A program made the translations under genes and the position numbers. DNA of 64,000 nt, taken from positions 2,330,338 to 2,394,337 of the forward strand of contig NZ_CP042913.1 in assembly GCF_008065115.1 (NCBI RefSeq). The letters run 5' to 3'. Of the stretch, positions 9,233 to 17,276 are shown one piece after another. The stretch is from Bythopirellula goksoeyrii (GTDB lineage: Bacteria > Planctomycetota > Planctomycetia > Pirellulales > Lacipirellulaceae). Below the pieces are notes generated by a model that was not told the DNA's origin, ran no database searches, and was given only the letters and a program-made list of their open reading frames with translations. Numbering within the stretch: position 1 is the first letter of the stretch; the number at the start of each line of letters is the position of its first letter.

Positions 9233-9287
9233 AGCCGGAGGCACACCTGCCTCCGGGGCCATCCCGGAGGCAAGTGTGCCTCCGGCT
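9233..9287. repeat. 24-bp inverted repeat (hairpin) after folE
   Basis: Arms 9233-9256 and 9264-9287 pair over 24 bases with one G-U type mismatch and a 7-base loop. The arms consist of AGCCGGAGGCACAC plus a CTGCCTCCGG end, and each arm is itself partly palindromic. It begins 7 bases after the folE stop. It could act as a terminator or mRNA stabiliser, but no T-run follows; it looks like a dispersed palindromic element. Confidence 0.8.
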
Positions 9288-9310
9288 ATGAAAGTTTCTG
9301 CAAACTTACG

Positions 9311-10180
9311 ATGAATCTGCTCATTCAATTCCTGTTGCGACTTTGCTTTGGTCTGGCCGCAGGAATGGCGATCACCTCATCGCGGCAGGTCACTAGCGGG
9401 TATTTCCGTAATCATCTCTATGTGACGCTGGGCTTATCGACACTCGCATCGTTAGTAAGTTACACAGTCGCTCCGGAGGTGTTTTGGTATGCAGTGGCGG
9501 CCGCAGTGGCGAGCTACGTCGGCTCGGTATGTTGGCTTTATGAAACGCGATTCCTGGGGAAGATGATTCTCATAGTTGTCGCTTTGTGTTGCTTGAACGG
9601 TGGACTCAGACAACAGCTTAGACAGTACTCTATTAAATGGCATTCATCTCCAATTATGCTAAATTACTTATCACAGTCTGTACTTGAGAAGCGATTAGCT
9701 AAAGACACATTTGGATTGTCACAGGAGATGGACAGAGAGCTTAGAAGCTTTAAAAGCATTTCAGATTATTTGACCATGTCTTCCGTATCTAGCTCTGGCC
9801 TCTTGCTCGGAATGACTATGGCCGCGATGTTATTAGGCCACTGGTATCTCAACACGCCCACGATGGAGTTGGCCCCGTTGCGGCGTCTCATCCTGGCTAT
9901 GGGAGCGGCCGTTGCATTTCAGATACTCGTCTCCGCCCTTGGCCTGTGGGGCGAACTGGAGTACGCAAACGAACTTTCCACGCAGTGGTGGCTCTTTCTC
10001 TTACTAAGGTGGTCGTTTGGGCTGGTTGGTGTTGCAGTACTCACCTGGATGGCGTGGGAAACGCTCAAGATTCCCAATACGCAAAGTGCGACCGGAATCC
10101 TTTACGTTGCCGTAATCGGCACGTTTGTCGGCGAAACCATGTCTCTGCTACTGTCTGCCGAGTCGCTCTTTCCGCTATAA
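9311..10180 (+). CDS. Multi-pass membrane protein of unknown function
   Basis: I do not recognise this 289-residue protein. It begins MNLLIQFLLRLCFGLAAG and shows about eight hydrophobic segments: four in the first 100 residues, a polar stretch of roughly 70 residues (QYSIKWHSSP to KSISDYLTMSS), then four more to the C-terminus. The polar stretch (bases 9600-9790) is visibly more AT-rich than the flanks. The start at 9311 follows the hairpin after folE; the frame upstream reads through that hairpin and is rejected. The stop codon touches a possible start of the next gene (TAATG). Confidence 0.7.
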   Translation: MNLLIQFLLRLCFGLAAGMAITSSRQVTSGYFRNHLYVTLGLSTLASLVSYTVAPEVFWYAVAAAVASYVGSVCWLYETRFLGKMILIVVALCCLNGGLRQQLRQYSIKWHSSPIMLNYLSQSVLEKRLAKDTFGLSQEMDRELRSFKSISDYLTMSSVSSSGLLLGMTMAAMLLGHWYLNTPTMELAPLRRLILAMGAAVAFQILVSALGLWGELEYANELSTQWWLFLLLRWSFGLVGVAVLTWMAWETLKIPNTQSATGILYVAVIGTFVGETMSLLLSAESLFPL

Positions 10181-10239
10181 TGATTAGTGAATGCAGCCGC
10201 TTGCGGCTTAGCGATCATCATAAGCGAGAGAGAATTCCT

Positions 10240-10722
10240 TTGAACATTACCTACGCCTGCCCCGCCTGTGACGCCCCAGTGCGGTCCAACTTCGATTCCA
10301 CCACTCGGGAACTCGTTTGTCCGCATTGCCACCAGCAACTAGCCGTGTCAGCGGACGCGGTCGAAGGAAATCGTGTTCGGCGCTGCTTGGTATGTCCCAG
10401 CACCGATCTATTCGTTCGCAAGGATTTCCCTCAGCGTCTCGGGGTGCTGATCGTAGCCGTTGGGATCGTGGGTAGCTCAATCGCCTGGTACTATGCCAAC
10501 TTGCCTTGGACGTTTGGCATTCTGTTTGCCACGGCCTTGATCGACGTGCTGCTCTACTCGTTTGTCGGCGATGCATTAATGTGCTACCGCTGCCAAGCCC
10601 AGTATCGTGGTGTGGCCGAGATGGACTCTCATGGAAACTTCGATTTGGAAACGCATGAGCGTTATCGGCAACTCCAAGCCCGGCTCGAAGAAACCCAGCA
10701 GCGTGCGGCACCCCGTACTTGA
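10240..10722 (+). CDS. Zinc-ribbon membrane protein
   Basis: A protein of about 160 residues starting NITYACPACDAPV. A first ribbon (CPAC...CPHCHQQL) is followed by a second pair (CLVC), two hydrophobic segments (RLGVLIVAVGIVGSSIAWYY and LPWTFGILFATALIDVLLYS), and a last CYRC pair. It is probably a small membrane protein with cytosolic zinc ribbons; its role is unknown. The TTG at 10240 is chosen because the ribbon starts right after it. The ATG at 10180, which overlaps the previous stop codon as TAATG, is in frame and possible. Confidence 0.65.
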   Translation: MNITYACPACDAPVRSNFDSTTRELVCPHCHQQLAVSADAVEGNRVRRCLVCPSTDLFVRKDFPQRLGVLIVAVGIVGSSIAWYYANLPWTFGILFATALIDVLLYSFVGDALMCYRCQAQYRGVAEMDSHGNFDLETHERYRQLQARLEETQQRAAPRT

Positions 10723-10781
10723 CGGTTTCAACCCTTCTAGTTTGCCAATTAGTTGTCCCGTTTTCACAGGTATCAATCATC

Positions 10782-13769
10782 ATGGAAGTCGAAAGGCAGC
10801 GGATCCAAGAGGATCTGCGGGGACAAATCGCCGGCGATGTCCATTGCGACGACCTCTATGTTCAGCTTTACAGCAGCGATGCCAGCATTTACGAGATTCC
10901 GCCACTCGGCGTCGTGCGGCCAAGGACCTTGGACGATGTCGTGGCGACGGTGCGTTATGCAGCCGCCAACGATATTCCCCTGCATGCTCGAGGGAGTGGA
11001 TCGGGACTCACCGGGGGTGCCTTGGGCCGAGGATTGATTGTCGACTTTTCCCGCTACTTCCGCAAAGTTCTCAATGTGAGCGAGAACTCCGTGCGTGTCG
11101 AAGCGGGTGTTGTGCTCGATGAACTCAACCGCCATCTTTCAAGTAGAGGAAGATACTTTGGACCTGACCCCGCCACCAAGCAAGTAACAACTATCGGTAG
11201 CATGGTTGCCCTGGATGCCTCAGGAAGCCATTGGCCAGTTGTAGGCTCTACACGTCGGCACGTCGAGTCATTACAGGTTGTCATGGCAGACGGCGAAGTG
11301 CGGGAACTCGCTCTACATGATGTGCCTTTGAAAGAAGAGTCGACAGAAGTTGAGAAGCTAGCGGGTAGTCTCTCAAAGATCCTAGAGGATCACGATGAGT
11401 TGATTCGTAAATATCATCCGAAAAGCTGCGTTAATTGTAGTGGCTATCAACTCGATGACTTACGGGTTCCCTGGTTTGGCGGTTCACAGGTGAACCTGGC
11501 ACACTTGCTCGTGGGAAGTGAAGGAACGCTTGGCCTGGTTACAGAAGTCACGCTCAAGACTCTGCCTCTACCCAACCATTCAGGGAGCTTGCTGCTTTAT
11601 TTTGATTCGTTGGATAAGGCGGCACATGCGTCGTTGGAACTAGCTTCGCTGGGCCCGAGTGCTTGTGACCTGATGGACCGTCGCCATTTGAGTATTGCTC
11701 GGGAGAGCGACCCTCGCTACGAGTTCTTGATCCCCGTCGAAGCTGAGGCGGTGCTACTGGTCGAGTTTCAAGGTGATACGGCGGACGAGGTCTACGCGCG
11801 ATTGGCAAAGACCGTTGCCCAAGTCAAAGACAAGTTGCGTCTGGCCGCGGGGGCTTACATAGCTGCCGATTCCATCGATCACGAACTCTTGTGGCAATTA
11901 GCCCGGCACTATACACCCACTTTGTACCGTTTAAGAGGATTGACACGACCGTTGCCGTTCGTGGAGGACGTGGCAATCCCTCCCGAGAGTTTGCCAGAAT
12001 TCCTTCCAAGAGTCCAACAGATCTTCAGGCAAAAACAGACTACGACATCACTGTTTGGCCATGTCGGTCATGGGCAGTTACATTTTCGCCCCTTCCTGGA
12101 TTTGGCAAATTCTGAAGACATAGAAAGAATGGAACTTTTGGCCAACCGGCTCTACGAAGAAGTCTGGCGTGTGGGTGGTACGATCAGTGGTGAGCATGGA
12201 GACGGACTGAGTCGGACTCCTTTCGTGGCACGGCAATTTGGGCCGTTGATGTCAGCTTTCCAGGAAGTGAAACAACTTTTCGACCCACACAATCTCTTGA
12301 ACCCAGGTAAAATCTTGCCGCAAGAGTCGAGCAATCTAAGTAGCAAGCTACGGCATGTGCGCTACCCGCTACTAGATTCTGCTTTCTCCTCCACAACAAC
12401 GAAGCCCGTGAGAGAAGCTGCCCAGTCCCCGCGGGTCGAATTGCAATTGGCATGGCAGCCTGAAGAAATGGCTCACGCCGCCAGAACTTGTAATGGCTGT
12501 GCAGCATGCCGAACCACATCCGAGGAAACTCGCATGTGTCCAATCTTTCGCTATGCTCCTCGCGAAGAAGCGTCTCCGCGCGCGAAAGCGAATCTAATTA
12601 GAGGCGTGCTGACTGGTAGTCTGCCTGCAGAAACTCTACTGGAAGATGATTGCAAGGAAATCGCTGATCTTTGTGTGCATTGCCACATGTGTCGTCTCGA
12701 GTGTCCAGCCAATGTGGACATTCCCAAACTCATGGTCGAGGCAAAAGCCTCTTACATTGCAACCAATGGTGAGTCATTGCACACTTGGTTTATGAGTCGA
12801 GTGGACAAGCTATGCGCTATTGGTTCGCGATATGATCGGGTTGCCAACTGGGCGGTTGGAAATCATATTGCCCGCTGGTTGATTGAGAAGAGCTTGGGGA
12901 TATCGCGGAGTCGAAAACTCCCCCGCTTTCGCCATCATCCTTTTCTCCAGTCGACCACTCATCAGAATATTCAATTGCCGGAGAAACGTGGCTCGGAAAA
13001 AGTACTCTATTTTGTTGACACCTATGCCAACTACTGTGATACACAATTGGCTGAGGCTTTCGTTGCTGTGCTTGAGTACAATGGTGTTCCTGTCTACGTT
13101 CCTCCCCGTCAGCAAGAATCTGCCATGCCCTCCATTGCTCGAGGCAGAGTTTCTCAGGCACGGAAGATCGCAGAAGAAAATGTGGCACTGCTGGCTGAAG
13201 CGATTCGTCAGGGCTACACCATCGTGGCAACCGAACCGTCAGCGGTTCTCGCTCTAACTCATGAGTACTTGCAACTCTTGCCAGACGATCAGGATGCAGA
13301 AATGGTTTCGCAGAACACGAAAGAAGCGTGTCATTATCTCTGGCGACTTCATCAGCAAGGGAAATTGCTCCTGAATTTTGATGCGCTCGATATCTCACTT
13401 GGATATCACATTCCCTGCCACGTCAAAGCCCTGGAAATTGGTTCTCCCACGCAGAGTTTGCTCAGTCTGATCCCAGGACTCAAGATCGAGCGGATCGAGA
13501 AGGGATGTAGCGGCATCGCAGGGATGTACGGTTTTCAGCGCGACAACTACCGCAATAGCCTGCGGGCAGGTTTGCCATTGATTACGACTATGCGGACGGG
13601 AGATTTTGCCGCCGGTACTACGGAGTGCAGCACTTGCAAAATCCAGATGGAACAAAGCACCTCGAAGCCGACGATCCATCCCGTCAAGATTTTGGCGATT
13701 GCCTATGGATTGATGCCCGAACTTCGTCAGCTCCTCGATAGCCCTGGCCGTGACCTGGTGGTAACATGA
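10782..13769 (+). CDS. FAD-linked oxidase / iron-sulfur fusion (GlcD-GlcF or D-lactate dehydrogenase type)
   Basis: This 995-residue protein fuses a flavin domain and a 4Fe-4S domain. The N-terminal half has a PCMH-type FAD-binding fold (HARGSGSGLTGGALGRGLIV), a cap domain (LLVGSEGTLGLVTEVTLKTL) and the C-terminal HGQLHFRP and SGEHGDGLSR signatures of 2-hydroxyacid oxidases. From residue 570 come two clusters (CNGCAACR...CP, and CVHCHMCRLECP at 631), then two CCG-type segments (HIPCHVKALE; GCSGIAGMYG with TTECSTCKIQ). Such fusions oxidise D-lactate, glycolate or similar 2-hydroxyacids and pass electrons onward. The exact substrate is not readable. Its stop overlaps the moaD start by 4 bases (ATGA). 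The ATG at 10782 follows CACAGG. Confidence 0.88.
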   Translation: MEVERQRIQEDLRGQIAGDVHCDDLYVQLYSSDASIYEIPPLGVVRPRTLDDVVATVRYAAANDIPLHARGSGSGLTGGALGRGLIVDFSRYFRKVLNVSENSVRVEAGVVLDELNRHLSSRGRYFGPDPATKQVTTIGSMVALDASGSHWPVVGSTRRHVESLQVVMADGEVRELALHDVPLKEESTEVEKLAGSLSKILEDHDELIRKYHPKSCVNCSGYQLDDLRVPWFGGSQVNLAHLLVGSEGTLGLVTEVTLKTLPLPNHSGSLLLYFDSLDKAAHASLELASLGPSACDLMDRRHLSIARESDPRYEFLIPVEAEAVLLVEFQGDTADEVYARLAKTVAQVKDKLRLAAGAYIAADSIDHELLWQLARHYTPTLYRLRGLTRPLPFVEDVAIPPESLPEFLPRVQQIFRQKQTTTSLFGHVGHGQLHFRPFLDLANSEDIERMELLANRLYEEVWRVGGTISGEHGDGLSRTPFVARQFGPLMSAFQEVKQLFDPHNLLNPGKILPQESSNLSSKLRHVRYPLLDSAFSSTTTKPVREAAQSPRVELQLAWQPEEMAHAARTCNGCAACRTTSEETRMCPIFRYAPREEASPRAKANLIRGVLTGSLPAETLLEDDCKEIADLCVHCHMCRLECPANVDIPKLMVEAKASYIATNGESLHTWFMSRVDKLCAIGSRYDRVANWAVGNHIARWLIEKSLGISRSRKLPRFRHHPFLQSTTHQNIQLPEKRGSEKVLYFVDTYANYCDTQLAEAFVAVLEYNGVPVYVPPRQQESAMPSIARGRVSQARKIAEENVALLAEAIRQGYTIVATEPSAVLALTHEYLQLLPDDQDAEMVSQNTKEACHYLWRLHQQGKLLLNFDALDISLGYHIPCHVKALEIGSPTQSLLSLIPGLKIERIEKGCSGIAGMYGFQRDNYRNSLRAGLPLITTMRTGDFAAGTTECSTCKIQMEQSTSKPTIHPVKILAIAYGLMPELRQLLDSPGRDLVVT

Positions 13770-14011
13770 TAGTAAGGGTTAAAATGTTTGCGGCGGCGCG
13801 CGATGCCGTTGGAGCTGCCGAGATAAGTGTGGAACTGCTAGAACTGTCTCGGGTAAGCGACTTGCGAAGCGCCCTTAGAGCCGATTATCCGCAGTTGGCA
13901 CCGTTGCTTGCTCAGGCGTTGTTTGCCATTAATACCCAATATGCCGACGAGGCTACACCAATACCCTTAACGGGCGAGATCGCCTGTATTCCGCCGGTGA
14001 GTGGAGGGTAA
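13766..14011 (+). CDS. moaD: Molybdopterin synthase sulfur carrier subunit
   Basis: An 81-residue ubiquitin-like protein ending VSGG, the di-glycine tail that is adenylated and thiocarboxylated. It starts VRVKMFAAARDAVGAAEIS, typical of MoaD. With MoaE it forms molybdopterin synthase, which inserts two dithiolene sulfurs into cyclic pyranopterin monophosphate. It overlaps the preceding flavoprotein gene by 4 bases and is followed at once by moaE, so it is translationally coupled. No MoeB-type activating enzyme is in the window. Confidence 0.92.
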   Translation: MIVRVKMFAAARDAVGAAEISVELLELSRVSDLRSALRADYPQLAPLLAQALFAINTQYADEATPIPLTGEIACIPPVSGG

Positions 14012-14024
14012 GTGCGATACGATC

Positions 14025-14432
14025 ATGATTCAATTAACGAACGATCCAATCGACACGCAAACTCTCTTGGGAAAGGCTCAGAGTCCTGCCTCGGGTGCGG
14101 TATTGTTGTTTCTCGGAGTGACACGGCAACACACGGCAGGTCGCGAAACCACCGAGTTGCATTACGACACCTACCATGAGATGGCCGAGCAACAATTGGC
14201 TACTTTAGAGGCAGAGGCCCGCCGGCGATGGGGACTTGATGAATGTCTGATAGTCCATCGCTTAGGGAGAGTACCTTTGGGAGAAGCAAGCGTTGCCATC
14301 GTCGTCGCTAGTCCCCATCGCCGCGAGGCATTTGCCTCAGGAGAATGGTTGATCGACACTTTAAAAGAAGTTGTCCCAATTTGGAAGCAAGAACACTGGG
14401 CCGACGGGTCAAGCGAGTGGGTTCATCCATAA
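14025..14432 (+). CDS. moaE: Molybdopterin synthase catalytic subunit
   Basis: A 135-residue protein with the MoaE pattern: GAVLLFLGVTRQHTAGRET, LHYDTYHEMAEQQL, then VHRLGRVPLGEASVAIVVAS, SPHRREAF and the catalytic-site stretch VPIWKQEHWADG with its conserved Lys. It binds MoaD and carries out sulfur transfer to form molybdopterin. The ATG at 14025 is chosen; a GTG at 14001 in the same frame would overlap moaD. The GGAGGG at 14002-14007 sits rather far from the ATG, so the start is not certain. Confidence 0.92.
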   Translation: MIQLTNDPIDTQTLLGKAQSPASGAVLLFLGVTRQHTAGRETTELHYDTYHEMAEQQLATLEAEARRRWGLDECLIVHRLGRVPLGEASVAIVVASPHRREAFASGEWLIDTLKEVVPIWKQEHWADGSSEWVHP

Positions 14433-14461
14433 CAAGTACAGTCCACTTCCGCATCGAACGA

Positions 14462-15499
14462 ATGAAAAATTCCTTGCCAGCCATGGATTCCGTAATGTCG
14501 AGCGTCGGTCAACCATTGACTGACACGCTGGGCCGGGTGCATACCTCACTGCGGGTGAGTGTGACTGATCGCTGCAACATTCGCTGCTTTTATTGCATGC
14601 CTCTTGAGAACGTGAACTTTCGTCCTCGCGACGAGTTGCTCACCTTTGAGGAGATAGAACGTTTCGTACGCATTGGGGTTACCCTCGGCATTCGCAAGAT
14701 CCGACTCACTGGAGGGGAACCTTTGGTGCGGAGTGAATTGCCGCAACTAGTCGAAAGACTGGCTTCCATAGATGGCATTGAAGACCTTGCCCTCACCACC
14801 AACGGCATCCTGCTCACCGAACAAGCCGCCGATTTACAAGCGGCAGGTCTTCAACGGTTGAACGTAAGTCTTGATTCCTTGAGCGAAGAGACGTTCCAGA
14901 AGATTTCACGCCGGAGTGGCTTACAACGAGTCTTGGATGGGATCTTCGCAGCACGCGTAGCTGGCTTCACCGATATTCGACTCAACGCGATCGCCATTCG
15001 TGGGCTCACAGAAACAGAGATTGTTCCCTTGGCGGGATTTGCGCGTACCCATGATTTCGAGTTGCGATTCATCGAATTCATGCCTCTGGACGCGGAAAAC
15101 CACTGGGAGAGTGAGCAAGTGCTCACGAGCCAGGAAATTCGTCAGACACTTGAGGCAAACTTCTGTCCGCTGGTGCCGAGCTCGCGACACGATCCGAGCC
15201 AGCCAGCCGTCGATTTTCACTTTTCCGATGGCTGCGGCCGGATTGGGTTTATTAATCCAATCAGCCAACCTTTTTGCTCGAGTTGCAATCGCCTGCGAAT
15301 CACTGCAGAAGGGCAAGTGCGAAACTGCTTGTTTTCCACAAAAGAATGGGACGTGCGGACACTGCTGCGTGAGGGTGGCTCCGACGATCAGGTTCGAGAA
15401 CTCGTGCGCGACTGCGTGCTCCACAAGAAGCCCGCTCACGGAGTGGGCGGGGCGGAGTTTGTGAAACCTGAGCGGGCCATGTATCAGATCGGGGGTTAG
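14462..15499 (+). CDS. moaA: GTP 3',8-cyclase
   Basis: A 345-residue radical-SAM enzyme. CNIRCFYC at residues 38-45 is the CX3CX2C cluster that binds SAM, followed by LTGGEPLVR. The C-terminal cluster has CSSC, then 13 residues, then Cys (CSSCNRLRITAEGQVRNC), as in MoaA, and the protein ends in GG, the conserved MoaA tail. It converts GTP to the cyclic pyranopterin precursor, the first step of molybdenum cofactor synthesis. The longer upstream frame overlaps moaE and is rejected in favour of the ATG at 14462. Confidence 0.95.
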   Translation: MKNSLPAMDSVMSSVGQPLTDTLGRVHTSLRVSVTDRCNIRCFYCMPLENVNFRPRDELLTFEEIERFVRIGVTLGIRKIRLTGGEPLVRSELPQLVERLASIDGIEDLALTTNGILLTEQAADLQAAGLQRLNVSLDSLSEETFQKISRRSGLQRVLDGIFAARVAGFTDIRLNAIAIRGLTETEIVPLAGFARTHDFELRFIEFMPLDAENHWESEQVLTSQEIRQTLEANFCPLVPSSRHDPSQPAVDFHFSDGCGRIGFINPISQPFCSSCNRLRITAEGQVRNCLFSTKEWDVRTLLREGGSDDQVRELVRDCVLHKKPAHGVGGAEFVKPERAMYQIGG

Positions 15500-15501
15500 G
15501 C

Positions 15502-16698
15502 ATGAATCCCTCGACAACCGTCGAACCTGCACATTCTCGGATCTATCTGGACAATGCCGCTACAAGTTGGCCCAAACCCGCGTGCGTTTACGAAGCGATT
15601 GACAGATATCAACGGGAAATTGGATCTCCTTACGGGCGCAGCGGCTATCGGTCGGCCGAAGAGTCCCAACGTTTGGTCGAGAGTGCGCGTCGCAGTCTCG
15701 CTCAACTAGTTGGGATCAACGATCCCAACCATGTGGTTTTCACGGCCAACGGAACAGACTCGCTCAACACGGCATTACTCGGTATCCTCCGACCGGGAGA
15801 CCATGTCGTCACCACCGTTTGCGAACACAATTCAGTTCTTCGACCACTCAGGCATCTGGCCGATCAAGCCGAGGTCGAAGTCAGTTATGTGCCTTGCGAT
15901 AGCGTGGGGTTTGTTTCGCCAGAAGACATTCGGATGGCATTGCGCCCAAATACACGATTGGTCGCTGTGAATCATGCATCCAATGTGACCGGAACAATCC
16001 AGCCAATTGCCGAGATTGGCAAGGTAGCAGGCTCCTGCGGCGCTTATTATCTCGTTGATGCAGCACAAACACTGGGGCACGTGCCCATCAGCATGGGCGA
16101 GTGCCAAGCCGACATGCTTGCTGCCCCGGGGCACAAAGGGCTGCTAGGACCATTTGGAACGGGTGTGCTATGCCTGGGTGATCGGGTTCTTGGCGAGCTT
16201 GAGCCGCTTCGAAGGGGTGGCACTGGGAGTGCCAGTAAGAATGAGCACCAACCCACGGAGTTACCTCAAAAATTCGAGGCAGGCAACCTCAACGTCCTTG
16301 GTTTGGCAGGCCTCACATCTGCTTTGGACTATTTACAAGAACATGGCATCAAAGCGATCCAGAATCACCATCAGTTGCTCACTGCCAGACTGCTAGCCGG
16401 CCTGGAAACTCTCCCTGGGACAACCGTTCTCGGACCGCGTGCCGACCAACCTCGGACGAGTGTGGTCAGCATCAATTGCGTCGGATATGATCCACAGGAG
16501 TTGGCTGCCTTGCTGGAAATGGCAGCGGGTGTGGAGTGTCGCGCCGGACTGCATTGTGCCCCGCGAATGCATCAAGCTTTGGGAACACTTGATAGTGGCG
16601 GTACCTTGCGACTGAGCCTTGGTTGGGCGACAACCAATCAAGAGATCGATCGAGCGGTTGCTGCTCTAGAGAACGTACTCACGATTCCAGTGGGATAA
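15502..16698 (+). CDS. Cysteine desulfurase (class V aminotransferase)
   Basis: The 398 residues follow the group II (SufS/CsdA-like) cysteine desulfurase plan. The start is LDNAATSWPKPACVYEA; FTANGTDSLN is followed by CEHNSVLRPL, DAAQTLGHVPI and the PLP-binding Lys212 in PGHKGLLGPFGTG. A catalytic Cys352 lies in RAGLHCAPRMH. It releases sulfur from cysteine as a persulfide. It begins two bases after the moaA stop, so the simplest reading is that it supplies sulfur for MoaD thiocarboxylation, though a role in iron-sulfur cluster or thiolation pathways is equally open. It resembles the class V subfamily often seen apart from suf and isc operons. Confidence 0.88.
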   Translation: MNPSTTVEPAHSRIYLDNAATSWPKPACVYEAIDRYQREIGSPYGRSGYRSAEESQRLVESARRSLAQLVGINDPNHVVFTANGTDSLNTALLGILRPGDHVVTTVCEHNSVLRPLRHLADQAEVEVSYVPCDSVGFVSPEDIRMALRPNTRLVAVNHASNVTGTIQPIAEIGKVAGSCGAYYLVDAAQTLGHVPISMGECQADMLAAPGHKGLLGPFGTGVLCLGDRVLGELEPLRRGGTGSASKNEHQPTELPQKFEAGNLNVLGLAGLTSALDYLQEHGIKAIQNHHQLLTARLLAGLETLPGTTVLGPRADQPRTSVVSINCVGYDPQELAALLEMAAGVECRAGLHCAPRMHQALGTLDSGGTLRLSLGWATTNQEIDRAVAALENVLTIPVG

Positions 16699-16705
16699 AC
16701 CTAGT

Positions 16706-17170
16706 ATGTGGAAGCAAAAGGAAATGGCCAAGTCGACCAAGAGAAAGAAAGACGCGAATCAAGAACCCTGGTACAAGGAGGGCCTGCGTTTCAAATGCAC
16801 GGGCTGTGGAGATTGCTGTACCGGCGCGCCCGGTTATGTTTGGGTAAACCAACGGGAAATTGACGGACTGGCCGCGCTCTTGGAGATGAAGGTCGACAAA
16901 TTCGAATCAAAGTATGTCCGACGAATCGGCATCCGGCGAAGCCTTGTCGAGTTCTCCAACGGCGACTGCGTCTTCTTCGACAATGAGACTCGCAAGTGCA
17001 ACGTTTACACTGAGCGTCCCCGACAGTGTCGCACCTGGCCCTTTTGGAACTCCAATCTAAAATCCCCAGAAACTTGGGCCGAGACGTGCGAAGCATGTCC
17101 AGGCAGCGGCAAGGGGAAGCTCTACCAGCTTGAGCAAATTCAAGAGCAGGCTGCCGTGTTTAATGTTTAA
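16706..17170 (+). CDS. YkgJ-family cysteine cluster protein
   Basis: A 154-residue protein. After a Lys-rich start (MWKQKEMAKSTKRKKDANQ) comes FKCTGCGDCCTGAPGYVW, then CVFFDNETRKCNVYTERPRQ, CRTWPFW and CEACPG. This is the conserved eight-Cys pattern of the YkgJ/CxxCxxCC family (UPF0153), thought to bind zinc or an iron-sulfur cluster; the function is not established. It starts 7 bases after the cysteine desulfurase and is probably the last gene of the moa operon. A hairpin follows. Confidence 0.85.
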   Translation: MWKQKEMAKSTKRKKDANQEPWYKEGLRFKCTGCGDCCTGAPGYVWVNQREIDGLAALLEMKVDKFESKYVRRIGIRRSLVEFSNGDCVFFDNETRKCNVYTERPRQCRTWPFWNSNLKSPETWAETCEACPGSGKGKLYQLEQIQEQAAVFNV

Positions 17171-17182
17171 GCTGGGCTATTT

Positions 17183-17230
17183 GAATTTAGGATGCTGTCT
17201 CGAGTGAATCTCAGCATCCAACCCAAATTC
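17183..17230. terminator. Candidate bidirectional terminator hairpin
   Basis: Between the convergent YkgJ-type and amidase genes. Inner arms GGATGCTG (17190-17197) and CAGCATCC (17212-17219) are perfect, with outer GAATTT and AAATTC also pairing. No long T-run follows, so the role is inferred from position. Confidence 0.45.
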
Positions 17231-17238
17231 CGAGTCGT

Positions 17239-17276
17239 CGCGCTCTGCTGCGCTGGGGCTCCGCATCGCGGCTAAC
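17239..17276. repeat. 38-bp dispersed repeat, copy 1
   Basis: This segment is the reverse complement of 58530-58567 with a single mismatch over 38 bases. The element starts GTTAGCCGCGATGCGGAG when read on the minus strand. Its TAG supplies the stop codon of the amidase gene (17272-17274). Confidence 0.85.
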
